From Cannabis sativa (Eukaryota; Streptophyta; Magnoliopsida; Rosales; Cannabaceae): DNA of 64,000 nucleotides. Location of the stretch: the NCBI RefSeq assembly GCF_029168945.1, contig NC_083602.1, positions 71,754,600 to 71,818,599 of the forward strand. Direction: 5' to 3'. The notes under the pieces were generated by a model that saw only the letters and a program-made list of their open reading frames with translations, did not search any database and was not told the origin of the DNA. This document shows positions 23,828 through 37,011 of the stretch, piece after piece (position 1 is the stretch's first letter; every line of letters starts with the position of its first letter). The position numbers were made by a program, and so were the translations under genes.

Positions 23828-24838
23828 ATGGCTTCCTCATCTAATCCCTCCTCAAGAGCTCACAAGAGAATGGCTAGTGCAATTCAACAAAGGGAAATAA
23901 GGGCAAAAGCAAGGCAAGAGCCCACTCTATTCTTCAATGATGAGGATCACAACAAATTTGTCAATGATTTCTCTTCTAGGAAGATTCTCAAAGGTAAAAT
24001 TTGTGATCTCCCTAGCCTTGATTATGTTGATTTTAGTCATCACTTTGATACCCTAGGATGGACATCTTTCATTCAAATTAATACTCCATTGTATCCTAGA
24101 CTAGTCCAAGGTTTTTATGCTTGCATTAAACCTACCTTAGAACCTTTAGGTGTTAAAGGAACCCTTAGAGGAGTAGCTTTTGAACTCAATGTAGCATCTC
24201 TCAATGACATGTTAGGAGCACCAAATAGTGGCATATTACTTGAACCCAAACTTTCTCTCAAAAATGATGCCATTTTTAACTTTGATGAGTGTTCTAGGAA
24301 TATTTGTGGTGATGGCCCTTTTATTATGAGACCAAAAAGACACCAACTCACTTTAGAGGCTAAAATTCTCCACAAATTCATTGTTGCAAATCTTGCTCCT
24401 AGAAGTGGACACCAAGATGAGATAAATTCCATTGATCAATTACTCTTGCATCTCATCATAGCCAAAACTACACCCATCAACCTAGGCTATCTTATTTTAA
24501 AATTCATAATTGATGTGGACAAGCCTAATATGATTAAGGCACTTCCTTTTGGTTTTCTTCTTAGCTACCTTTTTCCTCTCTTAGGAATCCCTACCCTACA
24601 TGAAAAGAAAAATGATCCTACCTCTAGTGAGATTCTAGGATCCAAAACTTTCAAGGCTATGGGTTACAAATTCCTTAACAATGAATGGGTATTCACACCA
24701 AAAAGAGGGCAAAGAATGCAAATTGATTTGGAGAGTGATGATGAAGAAATTAATTTGCCCGCAAGTGAAAGTGAAGAAGAAGAAGAAGAAGAAGAGATGC
24801 CTCCTCAAGCTCCTCCCATGCCTCACTTTCCCCAATTC
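23828..24838 (+). pseudogene. Element A env-like ORF, 5' part (cut by insertion of B)
   Basis: The ORF from ATG 23828 is open up to the insertion site of B at 24839 (about 337 codons). It encodes a soluble-looking domain of the plant transposon-protein type that I associate with the extra ORF of SIRE elements, including FNDEDHNKFVNDF and YPRLVQGFYA. A Glu-rich linker and a Pro-rich stretch follow. I see no clear signal peptide or fusion peptide; the env role is proposed by position only. A 28-base piece (34905-34932) lies between B and C, and the 3' end is at 52673-52846. Confidence 0.8.
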
Positions 24839-26728
24839 TGTTTTTACCAGGATCTTAGATCTACTCACAAGTATGTTGTTTAAACACCCTAAATATGAAC
24901 TTTCTAAAACGATAAATTAAACACATATAAAGTTAAGAAAACCTTACATTGATGCAGCGGAATTAATGTCTCCTTCCACTCAGATCTCTAACCCTTGTAT
25001 CCTTTCTGTAGCAGAGTATAATCAAGATCTGAGCCCGAATGTCCTTCTTCTTCAAGTTTGATCCTTCACAGTCTTCCAATCTATGATTGAGTTACTGCTT
25101 GCTGTGTGTGGGCACTCACTCTTTCACTAGGGTCACGAAATTGATGAAGGGAAAAGAGAAGGATGATTTCGGCCAGGTATAGAAAGTGGGGAAGGCTCAG
25201 TTTTACTGAAGAGAGAAATTTCTGTCAAATTACTAATGAAAGCATGTTATGTGACTGAGCCATCACTTTCTATTTATAGGCAACTACTAGGTTTAGGTTA
25301 GGAATTATTTGGCATTAAAATAATGAAAATATTAATTTGAAATCCCACAATAAGTGGCCGACCATGGTGTTGTATTGGGCCTCACTTGATTTTGCAGTTT
25401 TATCAAAATTTATCTCTATTTTCTCAAAAACGCCAATTTTCCAATTCTAACCTTTTAAATGCCAAAACTAATTATTAAATAACTAAAATAGATTATTAAA
25501 TAATATTGTCATTTAATTTAATTATTAATTAGACATATAAAGTCCATTAATAAATAAATAAACCTAGAAACTCTTTTCTTTACAATTTCACCCCTGCTTA
25601 GTGAAAATTCATAAAATTAGACATAGTCTAACTTTAGAATTATAATTGATCAATCACGAATCAATTAATGAGTCTTACAAGCAGGATGTTCTCAACTAGA
25701 ATGGGGACCATGGATCTATATGCTGAGCTTCCAATAAGTGAACCAAATTTACCAAGTAAATTCCTACTTATTAATTCTTCGTTGAATCCACTCTTAGAAC
25801 TTAGAATTGCACTCTCAGACTTATATAGAGCACATTGTATGTTCCACGATATCAATATGCTATCTCATTTAACCATTGTTATAATCTTATTGTGGTTTAA
25901 AGATCCTCTATGTAGATGATCTACATCGAGATGGGATTTATTTACCGTTCTCACCCCTCAATGTATTTTGCCCCTTAAAACACTTAGCTACCTGTAAATG
26001 GTGTTTAGTGATCTAATGATTAGTCAGTTAAACAAGAGCTCATCCATTTACTTCTATTTGCTAAGCTCGATGGGAATCATCACTTGACTTCTATACACCA
26101 GTAGAAGCTATAGATTCCATATTTATGTTCAGCACTCCCACTCAATCATACTATCATGTTCCCAAAATATACGTATCACCCTGACCCAAAAGTAGGCTTA
26201 ACTAATAAATCAAAGAACATGAATAGTACTCCTGAGTTGAGCCCAAGCATATCAGGATTTAGATTCTTTTAATCTTAAGATCAACTACTGATATTGACTT
26301 GGAAAGATATGTATAACGGTAAGTTTGTAATATCTTAACTTAGTTGCAATATCGGTCCAGTCCAATGTATACTCCATACATTCGAAACTAGTATACTTTA
26401 CTAATGTCCTGGAAAGAACATAACACTTACTCCAAGTGTAAGTACACATCATCGCTGATTATCACATTAGTGTAAATCCAATAACACTGATGAAACAGGG
26501 ACCAAGTCTTTTGATTCATATGATCACAATCACATTCCACTGTGTTGACGATACTGTAATTGTGAATAAACATATGATCAGGATTTAACTGATTTTGTGT
26601 GTATGAATGTAATAAACATATTAAACCATTAGCATGTAAAATTCATGCAAACATCAATCACTTCAAATTTCTTATATTGATAACTAATCAGATTGTAAAG
26701 AGTTTTATTTAGGGCATAAAACCCAACA
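24839..26728 (-). repeat. Element B 3' LTR (left copy)
   Basis: Matches 33002-34899 with few differences. It contains a minus-strand TATA box CTATAAATAG at 25270-25279. Small ORFs near 25661-25919 recur in the other LTR only because the LTRs are copies. Confidence 0.9.
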
Positions 26729-28554
26729 AACTCCCACTTGCACTAATATAAAACAAACTGTGCAAATAGGTCAATCTGATGTCTTGATCTTCAGATCAAG
26801 TGTAGTATATTTGAATCCACCCAAACTTCTGGAAACTAGTTCATAAATACACTTATGAAACATCCTTTACTATATGCTTTACTCACCAAGGGATACTGAA
26901 ATCTTTACTGTTTTAAAAGTACATCTGAATTAACAGAAGACATATCTCTCATATTTTAAAATATGTAATTGAGATAATACAGTGTAGACTTTTCTTCAGT
27001 GATATAACTTTCTGGTATTTTCGAATAGACCAAGTTACAATTCTTCTCTGGTAGAGCTTGAATTATAATTCAATAATTCCTCCACCCCCAAAGTAAGCAC
27101 CATCTCAAGAATTTCGAAATTATATGGTGAGATACAAGGACAACTGATACACAGTCCCTTAATATCTAACATATAGATCACTTTTATAAACCTTTCTTGA
27201 ATATCTTCTAATGTTCCCTATTTGATTACATCTCAGATAGCTCCCACTCAATAGCAGATGTCTGGTTAAATAATACTTTTAACCTCTGATTGTTTAGAGA
27301 GTCATCCAGTTGTGACTTTTGTATTAGTCTGAAACTTTAAGTTAAGACTAAGTCATCAACATAGCAGACTAGTATTTTGAAGTAAAAAATACATGCCAGA
27401 GATATAGTAATCAAAATTAAGATACCATAAAATTTATGAGGATTAAGAATTCTAGGTTCAAGTCATTCGAATGGACTGAACTAGAGTTCTTTATCTTATT
27501 CTCATAATTCTGATAAGCTATTCCTATCCATGTGAATGGTTAGATTTGCTTTTGAGTAGTGTTCTTAAGTACCTATCACAAGTATCAACCTAATGAGGAT
27601 GGGTATAGAACTTAAAAGTTCTCCCACTCAATTAAGGTAGTGTGAAACTTTTCCAAAGAACTTTCAAAGGTATCAAACTTTTACTTACAACAGTAAAAAC
27701 GAAATGGAACATACAATCAAGATCAAGAATTTATATTGACAATAGCTGACTCATTATATTACTTCCGTGTTTAAACAAGATATGTGTTTCATAGGGAATT
27801 GTGGAATGGACTCCACCCCTAAGAATATACATATAGGGTACTATGGATAACCTCCACCCCCTAAGTATATAGAGATTATGATCCACCCCTAAAGGTTGTA
27901 AAGATCATGATTCTCATAGTGTGGTAGAGTTTATGTGGAGTTGAATACTATCCAGAGTTCATTAGATATAAAAGATCGTTGAACTGCATAGTTTTCTTAA
28001 CTTTTCTCCACCCCTATCATATCATAAGATCCTTTTATTAAACAAATTCTTAATAATTTTATGAGAATTAACAATTATTGATAAACATAGAAATAATTTC
28101 TAGTGTTTATTTATTATAACTCTATGAAGAGTTGTAAATATAATAGAATTTGCATCAATAATAAAAACACTTACACACACAAACATACAAATATAATGTG
28201 GTAATAGTTGATGAAGATAAAATAAATGAAGCTCAATCTCATAAATTGCAATATTGAATTTCGAAAAAAAAATACTTTATTAATAATATAAAAAAAATGT
28301 ATTGCAACAATATGAGAGAAACGGGGATAAATATCCCTAACTAAAATTTGAAATCCAAATTGTCTTTAAACTAAAACAATTAATTCAAAAATAAATTGAA
28401 GAGCTTCATCTTCATCTGGACGATTTCACCCTTGGTCCAGCTTGCTGATCCAACTCATCTGAGTTCAAGTAGCTTGGCCTATAAGAAGAAGAAAACAAAT
28501 AGACAAAGTTAGTCCAGAATCATAAATCCAATTGGATAACAATTCACTAAACTC
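26729..28554 (-). pseudogene. Element B: remnants of pol and 3' untranslated region
   Basis: No long ORF. On the minus strand a relic reads CYVDDLVLT near 27345-27380, the RT active-site motif with stops around it. Near 28500-28540 there is a WIYDSG-like protease relic. Repeated CCACCCC boxes (27810-28010) are noncoding. Most protease, integrase and RT sequence is missing or unrecognisable. Confidence 0.6.
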
Positions 28555-29365
28555 TTAAAGTTTATAAATGGAAATACCTTGTTTCTTTGCAAGAAGTTTA
28601 GGACACTGGGGTTTCCAATGACCTTTTTCATTGCAGTAGAAACACTTTCCTTTAAGTGTAGCATCACCAGAAGGAGCAGCCTTTTTATTCTTCATGGCAG
28701 AGGCAACATTTGCTTCAGGTTTCATCGTCCCATTACCATTACCAGGATTATGAGGTTTACTCCCTTTCTTCTTGGGTCCTCCAATCAAATTTTCATAAGT
28801 TTGAAGGTCATTGACTAATTCATGAAAGTCAATTTCCTTCTTATTCATGACATAATTTGATGTGTATGGTAGAAATGCTGGAGTCAGGCTATTCAAGATA
28901 AGACTTACTTGAGTAGCACTGTCCATTTCAGCACCATGATCCTGGGCTTCTTGGAAATAACTTGACATGAGGAGAACATGGTCACGCACGTTTTGGTGAG
29001 GTTCCATCTGTGCATTAATGTACTTCTTAGTCGCGTCAAAGCGTGGCTGAAGTGATGCCTTACCAAATAGCTCATTTAACTTCGTCATAACTTCAGCAGC
29101 CTTCTCGGTTTTAGAAAACCGAGTTTTGAGGGTGTCAACCATGCTAGAAAGCATAAAGTATAGAGCTTTGTCATTTGCTTTCTGCCAACGCTCATACTTT
29201 TCTTTCACAGCTTTGGAAGCATTGTCCCCAGGCACTTCAGGTGACGGCTCAATTAAAACAAACAAGGCACTTTCTCCTATGAGCAATATTAATGTTCTCA
29301 TTCCACTTATTAAAGTTAGATCCATTCAGCTTGTTTTCAGTCAACAGTGATAACATGGGATTCAT
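28555..29365 (-). pseudogene. Element B gag (one frameshift)
   Basis: Starts at ATG 29363-29365 (MNPMLSLLTENKLNG, then SNFNKWNENINI), the N-terminal block of Copia gag. The frame changes near 29283-29290, after which a 250-codon ORF runs to 28555. This carries the gag capsid region (MSSYFQEAQDHGAEMDS, ILNSLTPAFLPYTSNYV) and a zinc knuckle CFYCNEKGHWKPQC. Apart from the frameshift it is well preserved, in contrast to pol. Confidence 0.85.
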
Positions 29366-32300
29366 TTTGATAATACAGGATACTACAAAATAATAGAAAT
29401 CAACAAATAGAAATTAATAATGGTTTAACACACAAAATCAATTCAGAAATTATAAGCACATAGCAAGTAGGAATGATATGAGAAAATACTTAAAAATTCA
29501 ATCCTTAATAATTTCCAAGGTTTTTCAACAAACTGATATCAGTGTCCCGTTTAGGCGAGAGTCAAAGCTACCATCCATTGAATAGAGTTGTCAGCTCATC
29601 TAAAATGTTAAACATTCTAGCAACCTTTTATTCGATCAAGATTGGAATCCAGCGTTGTCCCGTTTAGGCGAGAGTCAAGGCTATTCTATCTCATGAGCTT
29701 CTACCATTGTTTCGCAATTTGCAAGTCAAATATGGTCGCCACCATTAGGGTGATCTATACCATATAAAACACTTACAAACCACTTATCATGCGAGATTAA
29801 ACGGTGCGAAATTGCTAATGAACGTTCCTCCATTAGGGAGGATTACTCACTAAAACAAACGCGGTGTAAAACCCACAATGGAGATCGAATATCTTAATAA
29901 TAATAAAGCTCATTCTTTAAAATGTATTTTCTTTATTATTCTAATAAATAAATTCTCATTAAATTCAAAATTAAGAATTAAAATTTAAAAAATAAGAATT
30001 TAATATAATATTTATAAAATTATACTTAGATGGTGATTGAAATAAAATTAATTATTTCCATCTTAGTAATAATCTTAAATATAAATATTAAGGAAATTAA
30101 TTTAAGTTGAATTAAATTAAATAATTAGCAACTTAAAAATTTCCTTTGAGAATATATTCATTGAGTTTCAAAAATTAAGTATATATTAAAAAATATACAA
30201 TTTTCGAAAATAATAATAAAAAATGGAAAAGGAATACTTCAAGCAAAAATATCACCTATCTAGATTTTCTTTCGACTAGTTAATTCAATTTCTAATAATA
30301 ATATATATATATTTTAAATTAATTTATTTTAAATTAATCAATTAAATGAAAAAAATCATTGATTGTAGTTGGTCCAATAATTAATTAAAATAAATAATTA
30401 ATTTACAACTCAATCTATTTTTCAAAATTTAAAAAAAATTCGAAAAATAATGCATAAATAAAATGCAATTTTCGAAATTGATTAAGAAAATAAAGAAAAA
30501 TATATATATTGAAAATTATTTAAATTTAAGTTGAAAAATTAAATTTCAACCTAAAAATAATTTTCTATTTAATTAAGTGTCATGAAGAATCAATAAATAT
30601 TTAAGTATCATGATGAAAATCAACTTAGATATTTAGATTTTTCAAGTTAATTAAATGTATTAAATTCAAGAAATAATAATTAAGTGTAGAGAAGGCTTAA
30701 TTATTTATTTCTAGTTTAATACTAGGAAAATATACTTAATAAAATTGTACCAAAATTAATTATTTAAATAATTAATTTCACAAAGTATAATATTTTCCTA
30801 TTTAAATATTAGAAATAATAAGTAGTCTAGAAATTACTATCTAGAAAATATCTTATTTGACTATGTATCTTTTCAACAAAAATTTGAAAAATATCTAATT
30901 TAAGTTATATAGAAAAAATCTAAAACTTAAATAATTTCAAATTTAGATTTAATTAAATATCAAAATTAAGTTATAACCACTTAATTTGAAGATATCCTTT
31001 TTAAGTTAATATTCGAAAAGATATTAACCTAAAAAATATCTAAAATATTCCATTTTAAGTTAATATTCGAAAAGATATTAACTTAAAAAATATTTTAAGA
31101 ATCTTTAATAACTAATGCCTAGGATTCCTCAACTTGATTTAAAATTTAAATGAAATATTCAAATTTAAGTTAGATAAGAAAAATCAGTTGATACAACTAA
31201 TTTATAACTTAAATAGGAATATTTAATTAAATAAGCTCCAGAAAGAATCTTAGTTAGTTAAAATTCTATATTTAATTAAATACAAGAAAAATACAAATAG
31301 TTTGTCTAGAATTAATATCTAAACTAAAAGTGTTTTTCTTAAAATTAACTTTAAAATATTAAAATGAAAATAAATTTCATATATTTTAAAAGTTAATTAT
31401 GTTGCTAATTCAATTTTATTAGGTCAAACTAATATAATTAACCTAGTACAGTTATTCAAATCAGGCAAATGGGCCTTCACAATTAGGGTAGTTCATGTGA
31501 GGGGGTGCTGGGTTCAGTATGTCGTACCCACTTCTATGGCTCCCAACTCTCACACAAGGCCCAAAAGAGAGGAATTTAACCTTAAATTAAATAACTGTTA
31601 TTAATTGAATAGGTCCAATAAATAAATGGACCTAAATAAAATCTATCATGGTGTGACATTTTATTTAGCAACAACCTATATGTATCTATATTAAAACAAA
31701 ATAAACATATAGGCTCACACAGGCACACCTTGGGTGGATCCTATCATGTTGCTAGGTCATACACAGATGAAAGAAGATTGTAAATATACCTGTTACAAAT
31801 TATTAACTTGACCAAGGGAGCCATCAGATCATTAGATCTGGCAAAAAGTAACCATGGCTATTTGCAATCAAGTAATAATAGGTTTTGAAAACTTACACAC
31901 AAGCTAAAACCACATACTCCTGCAACAAGGTTAGCTAAATAGTTGGAAGTAGGATTTATTTAATTTTAAATAAATAGATTTCGAAATTAATAATTAAATA
32001 AAAAAATATTTAATTAAAAAATAAATAATTTAGTTTTCGAAAAAAATATATATATTTATTTTCAAAAAAAAAAATAATATTAATTTCGAAATTATTTAAA
32101 AAGAATATTTAAAATTAAACCTACAATTTTGAAAAATTAGGTTTCAACCAACCTAAATATCATTTCAAAATTTGCTAACTATTTTTAAAAAATTTAAATA
32201 TTATTTTATAAATAAAAATTAAATAAAAATCAAAAAAGATAAATTAAATATCTAATTCAGATTTTAAATTTAATTTAAATAAATAAAATAACAAATTTAA

Positions 32301-33001
32301 AAGTTAGCAAAATATCTTACATCTATTTAAAATTACATGATTATAGTTATCTTATTTTAAATTTAAATAAGGTCAAATTATTTAAAAAAAGATTTAATTT
32401 AAAAATAGTTAAAATCTGACCTTAAATTTAAAAATAAGATAAGATATAATCAAATTTAAAAATAAGATAGATAATTAAGCAATAAGATAGATATTTACTA
32501 TTTTAAAATTCAAATTACAATTATATCTTGAATTAAATTTGAAAAATATTAAATTAATTCATAATGATAATTAGAATTGAATTAGGAATAGTAAATATAT
32601 AAATACAAAACTACACAAAAAATCGGAAGTTAATTCCATGAAAAATCATGAAAAATCGAAGAAAAACGAAAAAAATTGTGAGTTGTACGGACAGTTTTCG
32701 CGATCGCTGGAAAATTTCAGCACAACTCCGATTTTGTCGAATCTTCAAAAAATCATAACTAATTCAAATTAAATCGAAATTGAGTTCTGTAAAAGGGTAA
32801 CTTGCTTAGTTTTTTCCATACTATCCAATAAAAATAATTCCAGAAACAAAATCGCAATTATTTTTCACGAAAATTTACAAACATCAATCAATCATCAAAT
32901 AACACTCAATGCAACATGATACCATCCAAAAACAAACAAACAATCGTTTTAAAGTCCAAATTTCATGTAAGTAAATCAATTACCATGGCTCTGAGGCCAG
33001 T
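29366..33001 (-). other. Element B: long AT-rich leader and PBS
   Basis: About 3.6 kb between gag and the 5' LTR with no coding signal. It contains a duplicated motif TCCCGTTTAGGCGAGAGTCA (near 29545 and 29658) and then very AT-rich DNA. The PBS TGGCCTCAGAGC is at 32988-32999 (minus), next to the LTR. Confidence 0.7.
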
Positions 33002-34899
33002 TGTAGGAAATTATTTTACCAGGATCTTAGATCTACTCACAAGTATGTTGTTTAAACACCCTAAATATGAACTTTCTAAAACGATAAATTAAACACATAT
33101 AAAGTTAAGAAAACCTTACATTGATGCAGCGGAATTAATGTCTCCTTCCACTCAGATCTCTAACCCTTGTATCCTTTCTGTAGCAGAGTATAATCAAGAT
33201 CTGAGCCCGAATGTCCTTCTTCTTCAAGTTTGATCCTTCACAGTCTTCCAATCTATGATTGAGTTACTGCTTGCTGTGTGTGGGCACTCACTCTTTCACT
33301 AGGGTCATGAAATTGATGAAGGGAAAAGAGAAGGATGATTTCGGCCAGGTATAGAAAGTGGGGAAGGCTCAGTTTTTCTGAAGAGAGAAATTTCTGTCAG
33401 ATTACTAATGAAAGCATGTTATGTGACTGAGCCATCACTTTCTATTTATAGGCAACTACTAGGTTTAGGTTAGGAATTATTTGGCATTAAAATAATGAAA
33501 ATATTAATTTGAAATACCACAATAAGTGTCCGGCCATGGTGTTGTATTGGGCCTCACTTGATTTTGCAGTTTTATCAAAATTTATCTCTATTTTCTCAAA
33601 AACGCCAATTTTCCAATTCTAACCTTTTAAATGCCAAAACTAATTATTTAATAACTAAAATAGATTATTAAATAATATTGTCATTTAATTTAATTATTAA
33701 TTAGACATATAAAGTCCATTAATAAATAAATAAACCTAGAAACTCTTTTCTTTACAATTTTACCCCTGCTTAGTGAAAATTCATAAAATTAGACATAGTC
33801 TAACTTTAGAATTATAATTGATCAATCACGAATCAATTAATGAGTCTTACAAGCAGAATGTTCTCAACTAGAATGGGGACCATGGATCTATATGCTGAGC
33901 TTCCAATAAGTGAACCAAATTTACCAAGTAAATTCCTACTTATTAATTCTTCGTTGAATCCACTCTTAGAACTTAGAATTGCACTCTCAGACTTATATAT
34001 AGCACATTGTATATTCCACGATATCAATATGCTATCTCATTTAACCATTATTATAATCTTATTGTGATTTAAAGATCATCTATATAGATGATCTACATCG
34101 AGATGGGATTTCTTTACCGTTCTCACCCCTCAATGTATTTTGCCCCTTAAAACACTTAGCTACCTGTAAATGGTGTTTAGTGATCTAATGATTAGTCAGT
34201 TAAACAAGAGCTCATCCATTTACTTCTATTTGCTAAGCTCGAAGGGAATCATCACTTGACTTCTATACACCAGTAGAAGCTATAGATTCCATATTTATGT
34301 TCAGCACTCCCACTCAATCATACTATCATGTTCCCAAAATATACGTTTCACCCTGACCCAAAAGTAGGCTTAACTAATAAATCAAAGAACATGAATAGTA
34401 CTCCTGAGTTGAGCCCAAGCATATCAGGATTTAGATTCTTTTAATCTTAAGATCAACTACTGATATTGACTTGGAAAGATATGTATAACGGTAAGTTTGT
34501 AATATCTTAACTTAGTTGCAATATCGGTCCAGTCCAATGTATACTCCATACATTCGAAACTAGTATAATTACTAATGTCCTGGAAAGAACATAACACTTA
34601 CTCCAAGTGTAAGCACACATCATCGCTGATTATCACATTAGTGTAAATCCAATAACACTGATGAAACAGGGACCAAGTCTTTTGATTCATATGATCACAA
34701 TCACATTCCACTGTGTTGACGATACTGTAATTGTGAATAAACATATGATCAGGATTTAACTGATTTTGTGTGTATGAATGTAATAAACATATTAAACCAT
34801 TAGCATGTAAAATTCATGCAAACATCAATCACTTCAAATTTCTTATATTGAAAACTAATCAGATTGTAAAGAGTTTTATTTAGGGCATAAAACCCAACA
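33002..34899 (-). repeat. Element B 5' LTR (right copy)
   Basis: Begins TGTAGGAAATTATTTTACC on the plus strand and ends CCCAACA. The minus-strand TATA box CTATAAATAG is at 33442-33451. TSD AATTC follows at 34900-34904. Confidence 0.9.
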
Positions 34900-34904
34900 A
34901 ATTC

Positions 34905-34932
34905 AACCTTGAGGAAGCTTTTACTCGTCTTC
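34905..34932 (+). pseudogene. Element A env-like ORF fragment between B and C
   Basis: These 28 bases continue the env-like coding sequence right after the TSD of B and include the 5' TSD of C (TCTTC, 34928-34932). They show that B and C hit the same short stretch of element A. Confidence 0.85.
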
Positions 34933-37011
34933 TGTAATGACCGCTTTAGTAATTTGGATTAGTAAAGGCAATTAGCACTAATTTATATTATTTTATTATT
35001 ATTTATGAATTTATTTAATTGTGGACTCCAATATTTAGAAATAAATATTAGAGTTATAATTTCTCAATTCCGGAGATTTTATTAAACTCTAGGGGTGTTA
35101 TTTAGCTTATATGTGAGATATGTTATTTTTGTAATTTTTGCTCGGCGACAACGGAAAATGTGATGGATGGCTAGATTGATCACATGGGTAAGTTTAGAAC
35201 CTTATTTCTTAGTGGGAAATATTTTTTTGAGAAAATAAATTATCGGGATTGAGCGGGGTTATGGAATTTGACCATTTTACCCCTAGCTTTGGAAATACCC
35301 TAGTTTTAAGTTTAAAGGGCATTTTAGTCTTTTCCTTGGTGAGGATAGGTGCCTGCCCTAGGTGATTGACACCTAGCCAAATATTATTTCAGCAAGAGTT
35401 AATTGGGGAAAAAAAAAACTCTTTCCATTTAAGGAAATTAAGAAAAAGGAAGAAATTAGAAATTAAGGCATTTTCTTGAATTCTCTCTCTCTTTCTTTCG
35501 GCTGGGACAAAGTAAGGGCAAGAATCAATCTTCTCTTCCAATTTTCTGAGTTTCAGCAAGGAATCCAAGGGGGGAAATCATCCTAAGGTAAGTTCTAATG
35601 AAACCCTTCTTAGTTTTCAAGTTTTTAAGTTAGGTTGAAATGGTATTTTGGAGTAATAGGAGCTGTTAGGTTTTCATATGCCTAGGGTTCGAATTTTAGG
35701 GTCTTGTTGAGTTGATTTTAAGTCCTTGCAGCTGGTTTTGATTGGTGTTGATGGTTTTATGCAATTTTAAGTTTAGAGTTCAAAGCTTTGAGCTTTAATG
35801 GCAAGTTGTGATTTGTTGGTTTGTTCTGTGAAATACTGCCTGGATTTTGTTGCTTATATATTGTATAGGTGCTCTGGAAAGTTTCATGGCAATTGGTGGA
35901 AGATTGAGCAGCAAATGAAAAGTTTGGGGAATATTGGTGCAAACTGGCTAGCCGGTTTGCAGTGCCACAAAAACCGGCTAGCCGGTTTTGGCAAGGTTCC
36001 CCGGGTCTTTCATTTTCTCAATTTTTGCCATTTCGATGCCTCGGTTGGGTGTTTCCCCATTTCCAGAGTTAGAATAACCCATTAAGAGTATAACAGAACC
36101 TAGGGTTTTGGTTTTGGGTTTCCCAGGATTAGGGTTTGAATCATGTGACTTACCCAGTTTCAAAATGTGATTAGGGCATCCATCTTGCACGAGATATCCG
36201 TTCAGGTCGGCCAGCACACTTGAATTTGGAAAACAGGTAAGAACTGTGTATAATGTATGATGTGATTATCTGAATGTATGTATGTGTTAATATGTATACA
36301 TGCTTATTTGTTGTGATTCATACACTACCAACACTTGTACGGTTGCGGTACGGAGTGCATTGGTAAGGTGTATGATGTTTGGAAGTACATCATAGTGTTA
36401 CCAGCACTTGTACGGGAAGGTACAAGGTGTCTGTGGTACAACACTAGATAGTACTCAAGGTGCGGTCATACCTTACCTACACTAATACGAAGGTATACTG
36501 AGTGCATGTGGTACATGGTACATGGTCGTATCCTAGTTAGAACGTTCATACTCATCTGTTAAGCTCTGTAAATAGGTGTATGGACGCCTATCTACAGGTC
36601 GGAAATTATATGATATGTTATATGCATTTCTTACTGAGTCTGTTGACTCACAGTTTCTGCTTTCATGTGTAGGTAAAGGAAAGGCGAAGGCTGAACAGGA
36701 GTGAACCTGAGCTCGGGTGAGATTCTACATGTCAAAGCAGCGCGACCTGGAGTGTTCGGTCTCGGGACATCTGGGGATTGTATTTTGATAGTCGCTGTGC
36801 GACCTGTAATAAATGTATATTTTGAAAAGTTAATTTTACAAAGTTTGAAAACGGGATCCCAGCACTTGTAAATATTTTATTATATTACAAAGTTTAGTAT
36901 TTAATACAAAAGTTTTAATTTGACACGTTTTTCGAGAAATTTCTTTGATTAGCAAAGATTGCACAATAATTGAAAAAGCACTGTAGCGTGCCTTAGCATT
37001 AGGGCGTTACA
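34933..37011 (+). repeat. Element C 5' LTR (2079 bp)
   Basis: Matches the C 3' LTR closely and the D LTRs less closely. It contains two GGCTAGCC-centred palindromes (35942-35989), three diverged tandem units (36326-36530) and a 10-bp stem-loop (36567-36596). Confidence 0.92.

Larger units (their letters stand above)
24839..34899 (-). mobile_element. Element B: Copia retrotransposon, gag-only (TR-GAG-like)
   Basis: Two ~1.9-kb LTRs (24839-26728 and 33002-34899) flank the element, with identical TSDs AATTC at 24834-24838 and 34900-34904. On the minus strand the PBS (TGGCCTCAGAGC) is next to the right LTR, and a purine tract AAGTGGGAGTT is next to the left LTR, fixing minus orientation. Only gag and scraps of pol remain between them. 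The left LTR lacks a few bases near its outer end (TGT joined to TTTTACCAGG). LTRs look nearly identical by eye, so it is a fairly young insertion. Confidence 0.9.

Noticed and set aside
25661..25919. Small ORFs on both strands, recurring at 33833-34067
   Set aside because: The repeat is explained by the two LTRs of element B; no domain or start context supports a gene.
35757..36217. ORFs recurring at 42330-42790
   Set aside because: They lie in the LTRs of element C and are duplicated with them; the translated sequence has no domain.
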